64,000 bases of DNA, taken from Azolla caroliniana. Its lineage: Eukaryota; Polypodiophyta. Of the stretch, positions 34,116 through 43,826 are shown piece by piece; the stretch's first letter is position 1, and the number at the start of each line of letters is the position of its first letter. Location: assembly GCA_043228905.1 (NCBI GenBank), contig JBHGNT010000018.1:6014001-6078000 (forward strand), given 5' to 3'. The notes beneath the pieces were generated by a model that was given only the letters and a program-made list of their open reading frames with translations, ran no database searches and was not told where the DNA came from. A program made the position numbers and the translations under genes.

Positions 34116-37100
34116 CTATCTTTCATCTTCATGTTGATCTATTGGAGGAGGTTCAAGCTCAAACCTTTTCTTAAATACTTTTATCCTCTTTCCAGCTACC
34201 ACGTTTAGGATTAGTGTCCCATCCAATTCACTAAGCTTATAAGTAAAGTTATCATATACTTTTCTTACTATATAAGGCCCAAACCATCTTTCAGCAAACT
34301 TGCGGACGGTGCTATGTTGATTATCTAAACTGCTATCATACACGAGCACCCAATCTCCTTCTTCTATTTTCTTAGGTCGAATTCTATGAGTTTTATCAAA
34401 ACGGATTTTATTCTTTAGTCGAGCCTCCTTCAATCGTTGGGCTGCGATTTCTATATCTTCAGGTCGACGCTCTAATTGTTGAATTCGCAATGCAAGTAAT
34501 TCTTCTCTGCTCACCTCTTCTCTCCATGGAATAGATATCCATGACATAATTGATTCTTCTATCGGCATGATGGGCTTTTGACCAAGTATCAATTCAGCTG
34601 GCATGTATCCTGTTACTGAACTATGAGTTGTTCGATCTGCCCATAGTGCATAAGGTAGCATGCGTGGCCAATCTCTTATTTTACCTTTACAGCTTTTCAC
34701 GATCGCCTTAACTATTGGGCTATGTCCTCTTTCAATCTTTCCATTGGCTTCTGGATTATACGCAGTTGTAAGTGATAATTTGACCCCTATTCGGCTGAAG
34801 AATTCTCTAGCTTCATCAGAGTCGAGTTCTCCTCTATCTGCAATTATTTTACCAACACACCCGTAACGACATATTACATCTTCTAACAAAAATTTACATA
34901 CAGCTCTAGTTGTTTTTTGTCGTAGTGGTCTTCCTTCTACTTGGTTTGTAAGGTCTTCTCTTGCTAGTACTAAATATCGCATTTGACCTTCCCCAAGTGG
35001 CATTGTCACTAGATCAACCATCCATTTATAATGCATTGATGATGAATATGTTGGTTTTAGCTCATCTCGATACCGGATAGTTGAATACCTCTGGCAAACC
35101 TCACAGGTTTCCACAAATTTCGTTACATCTTTATACATATGTGGCCACCAATACTTTTCTTTCAACTTCATAAATGTTGCCCATATGCCTCTATGTCCTG
35201 CCCACAAACTATCATGGAATTCATTAATTAATTTTCTCTTAATGTCATCCTTACAAATGACTCGAAGAGGATTTTCGGTTGGCCTTTTTGGATGCCTCCA
35301 TAAATGCCCTTCATGTAAAAAAAACTTGAATGCTCGTCTTCGAAATTCATTTAATTGTTTCTTCGACCATGATGGGTTGGCTTCTTGAGTCTTTAGAAAA
35401 TTTCCTATTTCTAACCATTGACCTTCATACTCTGTGTCTTTGAACATTATACTTACATTAAACTCATCATGAGGCGTAATAGATTCTTGATGAGCAAATT
35501 GATGGCTTGTAGTTGCCCAGTTCTTATCTTCAGTTTGCATCACCTTTTCATTTATGAACCTTGCCCTTGACAACATATCTGCAACTGGGTTGTCTTTTCC
35601 CTTTATATGCCGCAATTCTGGGTTCATGGTTCTGATGTATGCAATCCACCGAAGCATTGCAATATCTGGTGTCGTGCAACTTGCTATCATTCCAATGAGT
35701 GGCAAACAATCTGTTTCAACCACTACATCTGCTCCAATCAAGTAATCTCTATCTGTTTTTAATGCAGTAAGCAAACCCCACAATTCTCGTTTAACTTGTG
35801 CATAGTTTCTTTGTCTTTCATTTAATATCTTTGCTCCAAATCTGATAGCATATCGATGTTGGTCTTCATCTTCTTGGTTGATAACCCAACCGATCCCGAT
35901 TGGGCTAGTATCAACTGTTACTATAATTGGTCTTTCACCTTTGTAGTCTGGTTGACGAAGAACTGGTGCTTTCAATAATGCTTCTTTTAGCTGTTGAACA
36001 ACTTGTGTATGTTCATCAGTCCAAATAAACTTCTTTCCTTTTCTTAAAAGTTGGTAGAGAGGATCTGAGACATGTGCAAAGTGTGGTAACCAAATATGAT
36101 AAAACACACAAGCACCCAAAAATCTTCTCACCTCTGTTACCGAGTCGCAAACTTCCTTCATATTTTGTATTGCGTTAATTTTGATCGGTGAAGGCTTCCT
36201 CCCATACCACCCACACATATGACCAACTATTAGAACTTCGTTTTGCCCAAAGCAAGACTTTGTTCCTGATAGTGTCAAATGTACCTGCTCAAGCTTATTT
36301 AAAATACTTTCACAGTCATTAATGTGGTCCATCACAAACTTTCTGCAACCATTTCCAACCATAGTCTCATCTTTCTCTCTTTCTAAGCATCCCTTAATAG
36401 GAATATCATCTAAAAATGGCATAGTTACCTTTGGGATGTATTCATGTAGAACTTTGTTCATTGCATTCATCATATGAGCAACTGAATTCGTCGCACCTTG
36501 AGGTAGAGTGCACATTCGAACCAACCCAATTGGTGTTTTCATTGTTGTGATGTTGCGACTATCAATTGCTAGTTGAAATTGGTCGTATCCTGAATATAGG
36601 TCTCCCATAGAGTAAATCGCTCTTCCAGCAAACGCTTCCGCAAATTCATCAACGATCGGTCCGATTCCCGCATTTCGGATTGTGACTTTGTTGACTGGTT
36701 GTAGATCTTGAATGAATCTTAGAGAACCATCTTTCTTTGGAACTGTGAACCATCTATTGGAGTATGGTGCATTTGAAGGCTCTAAAATCTTCATCTTGAC
36801 TTTATCCTTCAACAACTCCAACAATTGAGGTAATCGAGCTCTCGGTACTGCAATAGGTTTAAAATTCCAAGGAATATGAGGGATAGTAAATATTACCATT
36901 GGCGTCACCACCTTTGGATTTACACAACCAATCTCCTCAGCTTTGAATGCGAACGCTTTTCCATGCCTAAAGATCATTTCTTTGAAAGTCACGATCTCTG
37001 ATTGCAGAAGAAATTCACCCCTTCCGATTCTCAAGTTATTTATTGTCTCCGAAGTGAAGTGATGTCCGATCTTCTCTATTGGTCGAAGCATAGGCTCGGT

Positions 37101-37646
37101 TGCTGCTGCCTCCATCTTCTCTTCACTACCAATAGGTAATGGTACTGCAGCAGGTTTGACCTTTTTATCTATTGTTTTGTATTTTGTATTACATAAACTT
37201 TCTACTTCTTCATATTTACAATTATACCTATCAATCTCATAATACATATCAATTGAGTTTACATGTATCTTTCTAACATTCTCATCATCTTCTTTCAAAT
37301 ACATTTCTAACTCTTCTAAAGTATTTGCAAAAGAAATTTCTTCCATAACACTTTCAATCTGCTCTTCCATTTCAAGTACTCCATTATCCTTCAATGCCTG
37401 CTGAAACAGATTAGCATTCTTTTTCAAGTTCCTCTTGCATTCATACATCCTAGTCACACATATAGCACCACTTTCAGAAACATGAAATGACTTATTCATA
37501 TGTTGTAATGCCCTATATGAGGGTCTTTTAATAATGGGACTATTGCAACCCTCACTCGCAACAGTCCTAGTCAAAAACCTGATTATCAAAATCATCATAG
37601 TCTTTTGGTATTGAGTGATCACGAAGCTCTTGCTTGTTCCTCTCAT
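34116..37646 (-). CDS. Gypsy pol: reverse transcriptase, RNase H, integrase
   Basis: An uninterrupted frame of 1,176 codons. RT shows KKDGSLRFIQDL, MGDLYSGYDQFQLAI, LPQGATNSVAHM and the active site MPFLDDIPIKG, that is FLDD instead of the common YxDD. RNase H shows VTVDTSPIGIGW and ETDCLP. Integrase has an HHCC zinc region (HDSLWAGHRGIW through CEVCQRYSTIRYRDEL) and the catalytic Asp, Asp, Glu near MVDLVTMP, IIADRGELDSDEA and NGKIERGHSP. No chromodomain is seen after the integrase; the C terminus ends KRIKVFKKRFELEPPP. The first residues overlap the protease frame by 80 nt, so the true start is probably by frameshift or separate processing. This variant recalls Gypsy proteins seen in seed-free plants and charophytes, from memory. 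Confidence 0.93.
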   Translation of the reverse strand: MRGTSKSFVITQYQKTMMILIIRFLTRTVASEGCNSPIIKRPSYRALQHMNKSFHVSESGAICVTRMYECKRNLKKNANLFQQALKDNGVLEMEEQIESVMEEISFANTLEELEMYLKEDDENVRKIHVNSIDMYYEIDRYNCKYEEVESLCNTKYKTIDKKVKPAAVPLPIGSEEKMEAAATEPMLRPIEKIGHHFTSETINNLRIGRGEFLLQSEIVTFKEMIFRHGKAFAFKAEEIGCVNPKVVTPMVIFTIPHIPWNFKPIAVPRARLPQLLELLKDKVKMKILEPSNAPYSNRWFTVPKKDGSLRFIQDLQPVNKVTIRNAGIGPIVDEFAEAFAGRAIYSMGDLYSGYDQFQLAIDSRNITTMKTPIGLVRMCTLPQGATNSVAHMMNAMNKVLHEYIPKVTMPFLDDIPIKGCLEREKDETMVGNGCRKFVMDHINDCESILNKLEQVHLTLSGTKSCFGQNEVLIVGHMCGWYGRKPSPIKINAIQNMKEVCDSVTEVRRFLGACVFYHIWLPHFAHVSDPLYQLLRKGKKFIWTDEHTQVVQQLKEALLKAPVLRQPDYKGERPIIVTVDTSPIGIGWVINQEDEDQHRYAIRFGAKILNERQRNYAQVKRELWGLLTALKTDRDYLIGADVVVETDCLPLIGMIASCTTPDIAMLRWIAYIRTMNPELRHIKGKDNPVADMLSRARFINEKVMQTEDKNWATTSHQFAHQESITPHDEFNVSIMFKDTEYEGQWLEIGNFLKTQEANPSWSKKQLNEFRRRAFKFFLHEGHLWRHPKRPTENPLRVICKDDIKRKLINEFHDSLWAGHRGIWATFMKLKEKYWWPHMYKDVTKFVETCEVCQRYSTIRYRDELKPTYSSSMHYKWMVDLVTMPLGEGQMRYLVLAREDLTNQVEGRPLRQKTTRAVCKFLLEDVICRYGCVGKIIADRGELDSDEAREFFSRIGVKLSLTTAYNPEANGKIERGHSPIVKAIVKSCKGKIRDWPRMLPYALWADRTTHSSVTGYMPAELILGQKPIMPIEESIMSWISIPWREEVSREELLALRIQQLERRPEDIEIAAQRLKEARLKNKIRFDKTHRIRPKKIEEGDWVLVYDSSLDNQHSTVRKFAERWFGPYIVRKVYDNFTYKLSELDGTLILNVVAGKRIKVFKKRFELEPPPIDQHEDER

Positions 37647-38604
37647 GATTTGGGCGAACTGTCATAAATTGTACAATTCGTCGTCCATCTTGGCTACGGA
37701 TTTTTGCATAGGCAGAACCATTGTCGAGGACTTTGGTCTCCATTCGTACCGCTGTAATGTATGGTTGCCCCAGGATTATTGGATAGGTAGATCCTTCCTG
37801 CACAAAGAAATGTTGATCTACCTCTATATCACCAATAGTAACCTTTACATTTGGGCATGCACCAAATAAATCTTCCGTGACTGATGTGGCAGCTTTTACT
37901 CGCCAACCATGTTGAGTATCAATTGGCCATCTACCTTTCCTGTAAAAATCAGCACTCATTATATTTATTTCAGAACCATGATCAATAAGTGCCATCACGG
38001 GGTCTGGAACATTTCCAATCTTCACATGAGTCTCAGTAGTGGCTCTTGCCCAACATTTGCGAGAGTAATGGCTTCTTACATCTGTTGAATTTATCATTGA
38101 GGTTGATGCATGTTGAGAGTCAACAACGATATTGTTTGACTCGTTGCTCACCACTTCATATGCCACCTTCGGATTTGTCTCTTTAACCTGCTCATTTACT
38201 TGCTTCTTTCTTCGCACAATATCAATTATTTCATCATGAAATTCCTTTTTTGCAATACCTAACACTTCTCTTAGTGTAAATTCTACTCGACTGTCTAGTA
38301 TTCTTGTTTCTAAAACTTTCTTTAAATCTGTATCCTTTTCAATATCAGACATTAATTTGAATGAAGGACCAGATTTACCTTTTTCAACTTTTGCGTCCAT
38401 CTCTTTTCTTTTGCTTTCTCTTGTTTCATGCTTTTTGGTTGAGCCAATCTCATCATCCGATCTTTTCCTTTTTTCTTCCACTATCACCTCATGCTCTTGG
38501 TGTTCTGCCATCTGAGCATAGACCGTCATAGCATCTACTGGAACATCCCATCCAGTATTTTTCCTTACAGAATCTCCGGCAACACGAAGGTCTTCCATCT
38601 TCAT
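37567..38604 (-). CDS. Gypsy protease region
   Basis: 345 codons with a Lys/Glu-rich N-terminal part and an aspartic protease near residues 200-300: VMALIDHGSEINIMSADFYRKG, then VKVTIGDIEVDQHFFVQEG and YPIILGQPYITAV. The active site reads DHG where most retroelements have DTG or DSG. The frame differs from both gag and pol. Confidence 0.85.
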   Translation of the reverse strand: MKMEDLRVAGDSVRKNTGWDVPVDAMTVYAQMAEHQEHEVIVEEKRKRSDDEIGSTKKHETRESKRKEMDAKVEKGKSGPSFKLMSDIEKDTDLKKVLETRILDSRVEFTLREVLGIAKKEFHDEIIDIVRRKKQVNEQVKETNPKVAYEVVSNESNNIVVDSQHASTSMINSTDVRSHYSRKCWARATTETHVKIGNVPDPVMALIDHGSEINIMSADFYRKGRWPIDTQHGWRVKAATSVTEDLFGACPNVKVTIGDIEVDQHFFVQEGSTYPIILGQPYITAVRMETKVLDNGSAYAKIRSQDGRRIVQFMTVRPNHERNKQELRDHSIPKDYDDFDNQVFD

Positions 38605-38624
38605 CTTTTGCTTTTGTGCGGTAC

Positions 38625-39728
38625 TTACAACCTTCTCCCAGAATGATGATCGGGATGGCGCATTCCTGTCGTTGCCGAGTAATACATTGCGGAAGCCTTC
38701 TTTGCTTCAGCTTCTTCAAATTTAACCTTAACACCACCATCACCAAAGTTCTTTGTAAGCGGAGTTCTAGTTTCAGTTAAGTAAATGTTACCATTTTTCC
38801 AATAGACCAAGTTCCGATTTTCCATGTCTTTATATTCTTCACAATCACGTAGACGATGGTCGAGACTATCACACCACATGCATCGAGGTCGAAATGGTTC
38901 CCTTGACCTTGAAGTCTGACCATTCTCAAGCTTTGCCACTTTAATTGTTAGATCTTTCATACTTTGAACTAAATCATCAAGCAAAAACTCACTCTTAGTT
39001 CCCGTCATTTCTCGTGGTTGATGGACCATTTCGTGTGATGGTTCTCGACCAAGTCTTTGAACTTCGATGTTTTGCTCAAGCCGATTTGTGATTCCCACAT
39101 GTGGTATTTGCAGCATTACACCATTCCTTTGCATTCTTTTCATAAATTTATTACAAGCATTTGTTACCTCATTCCAATCTGCAGTTATACCATCCTCGGT
39201 ATTTGGTACTTCAAGCATAAATTCCAATTCTTTTCTATATCTCTTGTCAATTGCCTGCAAAAATAAAGCAACCTTTTGCCAAGACAAAGAATTTCTTTCT
39301 TCTGACTTTAAGTGTCCATACATCCTATCAAACTCTTTTTTTGTGTCAGCCACAGATAACCCTTTATCTTCTTTTAAGATCCATTCATGAAATGAACGCA
39401 TAGTAACTCGAGAGAAATCCTCACGAGCATATTCAAACACAAGTGCTTCTTTAAATGCATTCCAATCCAAACTATGCAATGCTTGTATTTCATGAATTCT
39501 ATCTCTTAATTCCATGTCCACTAATTTATAAAAGTTTGCTATCATATTGACATCATTTATACCAAACATTTCCATTTCATCATAATATATATTCACATAC
39601 TTCGAAATATTTGTGCCATCAAACATACCAATCTTCTCTCGGACTTCTCGTAAGGCATGAAATAATCGATCTTGATTCAACTTTTCAATAAACAACATTA
39701 CCGGATCCATTGTACTCGTACTTGCCAT
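38625..39728 (-). CDS. Gypsy gag with zinc knuckle
   Basis: 367 codons from ATG 39728. The central part is helical, with YYDEMEMFGI and LVDMELRDRI resembling retrotransposon gag. Near residue 290 is a CX2CX4HX4C knuckle, CMWCDSLDHRLRDC, for RNA packaging. The frame stops 20 nt before the first Met of the protease frame. Confidence 0.88.
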   Translation of the reverse strand: MASTSTMDPVMLFIEKLNQDRLFHALREVREKIGMFDGTNISKYVNIYYDEMEMFGINDVNMIANFYKLVDMELRDRIHEIQALHSLDWNAFKEALVFEYAREDFSRVTMRSFHEWILKEDKGLSVADTKKEFDRMYGHLKSEERNSLSWQKVALFLQAIDKRYRKELEFMLEVPNTEDGITADWNEVTNACNKFMKRMQRNGVMLQIPHVGITNRLEQNIEVQRLGREPSHEMVHQPREMTGTKSEFLLDDLVQSMKDLTIKVAKLENGQTSRSREPFRPRCMWCDSLDHRLRDCEEYKDMENRNLVYWKNGNIYLTETRTPLTKNFGDGGVKVKFEEAEAKKASAMYYSATTGMRHPDHHSGRRL

Positions 39729-39774
39729 GTTGATGTTGATCTTTACTTTAGATGTCTCTTCTACTTCCCCGTTT

Positions 39775-39790
39775 CACGTCGGGTTCACCA
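39775..39790 (-). other. Primer-binding site of the Gypsy element
   Basis: In element orientation TGGTGAACCCGACGTG lies five bases inside the 5' LTR. TGG complements the tRNA CCA end. I did not assign the tRNA. Confidence 0.75.
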
Positions 39791-39795
39791 AATTG

Positions 39796-40931
39796 TGTCG
39801 TGACGTGGCTCGCCTAGAAGCGTAGCGTTGCGCACACAAAGGATAACGTGAAAGTGAGGAAGGAATCACAGGGATTATGGACGGAAGAGACGAAAGAGTA
39901 GAGATAGAGTGAATAGAGATCAATAAGATATGACAAAATAGGATTTTTAAGGAATATAAGATAAGACAAGATAAGATATAAAATAATATATGAGAAAGTG
40001 TATGAAATTTGTAATCATTTTCATGAAAGAGTTACAAAATGATTGTGCACGTCGTTGAACCTCCGAACTTTGTCTTGCAAGGTAATCGCTCTTCTCTTTC
40101 TTGATCGTAGACCACTACAATCTTCACTTCAATATTTTGATGAAGATAAGGCTCGAACCGCCTCCCTCTTGTTGAGAGTTGACCACCACGACCGCCAAGC
40201 TAGAGCTCCACCTTTATCTTGAACTTCTTCCTTTCTTTCTCTATTTTATGGTATCTCTTATGTAATATATATTTGATTGATATCTCATACATATCTCCCT
40301 TTGATCTTCTCTTTCACCATTTAAATAGGTGCCCCCATGCATATGATGCATTGGAGGGTACAAGTCATGCATGTAGTGCATGAAATGCATGTGATGCATG
40401 ATCGCCATTTGGCGTTCATGCATTACGTGTGATGCATGATAAACATCTCGCTCATTTGAGCTTTTATGTATGAAACAATATATGCAATAACAATAAACAT
40501 GAAAATATAATCTTAAAGAGAAAGGGCCTAGCCTAATGGTAGGTGTGTCGACTTTGGTATATGAGGTTGTGGGTTCGAATCTCAAAATACTATTGAATAC
40601 AACATACAACTTTATTCTTATATCATGAAGCAAATCCTTTATGTAATATAAAGTATATATAAAGTATGCTTTATTTTATGTATATTACTAGTATAGAGTA
40701 AATGGTAAGATTTGAGAGTCATAGGGTGGGGTTATTGGTTCAAGTCCTCTCTTATTCGTGTAATATAATATATTTATCTATATATATATATTATTTTTCT
40801 TTACATATATATAATATTATCATATGTGTTGTTAATATTATCTTTATATATAAAACATTATCAAATGTTATTTTCATTACGTATTTATCTTATTGTAGAC
40901 TTTTAATGTGAAGCTTTCGTACTTCACGACA
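39796..40931 (-). repeat. 5' LTR of the Gypsy element
   Basis: 1,136 bp, collinear with 32940-34075. Differences seen by eye: GCGTAGCG for GCGTCGCG, CAATCTTC for CAATTTTC, TTACGTGTG for TTACATGTG, CTTTGGTA for CTTTTGTA, and TTATGTATA for TTATATATA. Confidence 0.95.
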
Positions 40932-40935
40932 CCGC

Positions 40936-41665
40936 CATTCTACACTCAGTTGTCGCCACTGTGCGATCCAAGCATCATCTACCACTATTCGATCCGATGG
41001 AGTTCACTCCTCCATTGCCACCATTCTACACTCAGTTTTCGCCACTGTTTGGTCCAAGCATCATCTACCACTGTTCGCTCTTGTTGAGTTCACTTTTCCA
41101 TTGCCGCTATTCTATACTCAGTTGCCACTATTGTTCGGTTGTGGATTGCTGTCACTCTTTGATCTAACAGAGTTCACTCCTCCTCCACTGCCGCCATTCT
41201 ACACTCAGTTGCCGACACTATGCATTCCAAACATCATCTGTTACTATTTGATCTGACGGAGTTCACTCTTCCATTGCCACCATTCTACACTCACATGCCT
41301 CCACTGTTCGGTCCAAGCATCATCTGCCATTGTTCTCTCCTAGTTCACTCCTCCATTGCCTCCATTCTACACTCAATTGTCGCTATTGGTCGGTCGTGGA
41401 TTGCTGCCACAGTTCGATCTGACGGAGTTCACTCCTCCACTACTGCCATTCTACACTCACTTGCCATCACTGCGCGTCCCAAGCATCATTTGCCACTGTT
41501 CGATCTGACGGAGTTCACTCCACCATTGCCACCATTCTACACTTAGTTGCCTCCATTGTTCAGTCCTGATTGCAATAATTGTTTGATCCGACGGAGTTCA
41601 CTCCTCCATTGCCGCCATTCTACACTCAGTTGCTGCCACTATTCGGTCCTGGATAGCAATAACTG
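40936..41665 (+). repeat. Minisatellite of about 80-87 bp, roughly nine copies
   Basis: Units begin CCGCCATTCTACACTCAGTTG and end GAGTTCACTCCTCCATTG. Several carry CCAAGCATCATCTGCCACTG and a few have a GTCGTGGATTGC variant instead. The Gypsy element inserted at the left edge of the array. Confidence 0.85.
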
Positions 41666-41999
41666 TTATGTCTATTGATTAGTTTGTGTACTGTTGTGTA
41701 TAATCTTGTGTATTGTGGAATAATTTTGTGTATTTTTGTTGCCCATAGTCATCTTAGCTCGTTCCTGATGGTGGTTCAGTAGCTTTCACTCCACTGCAAC
41801 AAACATAAACTTACCAATGGTGGGATCGCTCCTGTGAATAACCGGTTTGCATGTGGTTTAGTAACTAGCTACGTGTCTTTTTTTGTTGAAATTTACTAAT
41901 GAATATGCCAAGCCAAATGGAAGGGGAAGGAGGGTGTTTACCAATACCCCTCATGGATCATCAGGATAGAGATGACGTTATCGGGACACAACAAGCGAT
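41666..41999. other. Spacer between the minisatellite and a transposon-like ORF
   Basis: AT-rich with repeated TTGTGTATTxT words near 41690-41740. No gene recognised. Confidence 0.4.
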
Positions 42000-42695
42000 A
42001 TGAAAGTATTTGGCAGAAAAAAAAGGAAACATCGTCAATTGTTGAAGGATACGAAAGTCATATTCACTAAAGGTAAGGATAACATTGGTTGCGATATAGG
42101 TTTGAATACCACTGAGAATGGAAGTAAGGAGACTACTATCATAGAGAGAAGGGTTGTAGACTATTTTAATGTTCAAACCAAGCACATCAGCCTTGAAGAC
42201 AAGAAGGTAGTACTTTATGGAATATTAAAATATCCATCGATAAAGGAGTTAGTTGATTTTGATGGTCTTAATGCAAACATAACATCTGTACTAGTAAATA
42301 ATCTCTGTAATAGTTTCAAATCCATCTGCGGGTCAGAAGATGATCTTGTCTTAAAACGGTCTAGTCTAATGATGTTACTTAATAGTGGTGTTGATGATCT
42401 TAACATTAGTGTGCTATCTAAGGTAATTGGTGTTAGTAGCAAAAGTGTGTACAATACAATGAACCGGATAATTTCAAGTGGTGAAGGAACTAGTTTGCTA
42501 AAGCTAACAACAAGATGTAAGCCAATGACACACATAACATCAGAAATCAAGGATATAATCACCATATTTTGGACTAATGAGAGTAGGGTTTCACCCAATA
42601 AGAAGGATTTATGCAGGAAACGTGTTCGAAGGAGTCAATATGAGGAGCATCCCATTCATCTTCTTGATGTACCTCAAGTATTTACATTTATCTAA
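42000..42695 (+). CDS. Transposon-associated ORF of unknown function (231 codons)
   Basis: An open frame with a basic N terminus, a stretch that could form a helix-turn-helix (ISVLSKVIGVSSKSVYNTMN), and the phrase FWTNESRVSPNKKDLCRKRV followed by EEHPIHLLDVPQ. From memory, wording like FWxxxTxVSPNxKD...HPxHxLxxxQ occurs in multicopy proteins of mosses, lycophytes and ferns that look transposon-borne. The frame ends inside a tandem duplication, so the original C terminus was probably lost. Not a known domain that I can name. Confidence 0.45.
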   Translation: MKVFGRKKRKHRQLLKDTKVIFTKGKDNIGCDIGLNTTENGSKETTIIERRVVDYFNVQTKHISLEDKKVVLYGILKYPSIKELVDFDGLNANITSVLVNNLCNSFKSICGSEDDLVLKRSSLMMLLNSGVDDLNISVLSKVIGVSSKSVYNTMNRIISSGEGTSLLKLTTRCKPMTHITSEIKDIITIFWTNESRVSPNKKDLCRKRVRRSQYEEHPIHLLDVPQVFTFI

Positions 42696-42926
42696 CCTTT
42701 TGTTATGATTTTTAAACTTAAAGCCAATGACACACATAACATCAGAAATCGAGGATATAATCACCATATTTTGGACTAATGAGAGTAGGGTTTCACCCAA
42801 TAAGAAGGATTTATGCAGGAAACGTGTTGGAAGGAGTCAATCCGAGGAGCTGCATCCCATTCATCTTCTTGATGTACCTTAGATATTTACATTTATCTAA
42901 CCTTTTGTTTTGATTTTTAAACTTAG
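42519..42926 (+). repeat. Tandem duplication of about 202 bp
   Basis: 42519-42720 and 42721-42926 are near-identical (AAGCCAATGACACACATAAC to TTTTTAAACTTA). The second copy has a few substitutions and a short insertion. The duplication covers the end of the ORF at 42000-42695. Confidence 0.9.
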
Positions 42927-43325
42927 TTAATTAGCTAATTAGCTACCTCAGAATATGATCATAGCTAACTAGCTATTGGTAATAGCTAAATAGCGATTGA
43001 CAATAGCTAACATGGTTGTTATTAGCTAATTAGCTACCACAATAGCTAATTAGCTATCTCAGAATATGAGCATAGCTAACTAGCTACTGGAAATACCTAA
43101 ATAGCTATTGCCAATACTAAACTTAGCTATTATCAGCCAATTCGCTATCGCAATAGCCAATTAGCTACCTCAGAAGATGACCATAGCTAACTAGCTATTT
43201 AACAGTAGCTAGTTAGCTATTATTAGCTAACTAGCTACCACATTAGCTAATTAGCTATTGACAGTAGCTAATTAACTATTAAGGTAGCTAATTAGCTAGT
43301 GGCAATAGCTAGTTAGCTATGTAGC
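42927..43325. repeat. Array of palindromic TAGCTAATTAGCTA-type motifs
   Basis: Over about 400 bp the words TAGCTAATTAGCTA, TAGCTAACTAGCTA and TAGCTAxATAGCTA recur more than ten times, spaced by short varied linkers such as CAATAG and CCTCAGAATATGA. Each core is a perfect or near-perfect palindrome. Confidence 0.85.
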
Positions 43326-43327
43326 AC

Positions 43328-43715
43328 ACGATTGTTTCACTAGCACCATTGGTGTAAAACAAGGTTGCCCCCTATCACCGACTCTTTTTGGGATCTACAT
43401 GATGGGATCACTGATTTTATTGCTCATAAGGGAGGCAAGGGAGTAGCTATTGGGGATACGCAAGTTAGTCTCTTACTCTACGCAGACGACACTGTCTTGC
43501 TCTCGGAGTCGGAACACGACCTACAAAAGCATTTTAATGCCCTAAATGACGTTTGTACACAACCAATCATACTTTCAAGAGCCACGGACTAAGGGATGGC
43601 TCTTCGACTCATTAGTGACCCCTTCCATCATGTATGCATCAGTAGTATGGGCTCCAGGTCTACCATCTTTCTTTCTTTTCTTTTTTTTAAAACAAAATAT
43701 CCATCCATTAGTTTT
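43328..43715 (+). mobile_element. LINE RT fragment with internal deletion
   Basis: The plus strand reads IGVKQGCPLSPTLFGIY, then GDTQVSLLLYADDTVLLSES (the YADD active site) and, after a jump, LFDSLVTPSIMYASVVWAPG. The stretch between the two normally holds about 100 residues, so DNA is deleted. A frameshift lies near 43400. A T-rich tract (near 43675-43690) follows. Confidence 0.75.
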
Positions 43716-43771
43716 AAAAAAGGCACATCAGCTACAATTATATGTTTTCCATAGAGATTGTGCAACTATTG

Positions 43772-43826
43772 ATAGAGTATAGCCTTGCCAAGGCTGGAGT
43801 TGAGGGTTCGAGTCCCTTTTTCCGCT
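43772..43826 (+). pseudogene. Mitochondrial-type tRNA-Gly(GCC) fragment, 5' end missing
   Basis: The anticodon arm AGCCTTGCCAAGGCT, with GCC in the loop, is followed by a T arm GAGGGTTCGAGTCCCTTT and the acceptor end TTCCGCT. From memory this matches plant mitochondrial trnG(GCC) closely. The acceptor 5' strand and most of the D arm are replaced by unrelated sequence, so it is not functional. A transfer of organelle DNA to the nucleus is inferred. Confidence 0.55.

Larger units (their letters stand above)
32940..40931 (-). mobile_element. Near-complete Gypsy (Ty3) retrotransposon with 4-bp TSD CCGC
   Basis: LTRs of 1,136 bp (32940-34075 and 39796-40931) have perfect 8-bp inverted ends, TGTCGTGA and TCACGACA. 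CCGC flanks both sides (32936-32939, 40932-40935). Reading the minus strand, the order is 5' LTR, primer-binding site, gag (39728-38625), protease (38604-37567), RT/RNase H/integrase (37646-34116), polypurine tract and 3' LTR. The two LTRs are the same length and show only about five differences by eye, so the insertion is recent. The three coding parts lie in different frames, each uninterrupted. Confidence 0.95.

Noticed and set aside
33385-40633. Duplicate 130-codon frames in each Gypsy LTR
   Set aside because: They are inside LTRs and arise from the His/Met codons of the CATGCA cluster; no domain.
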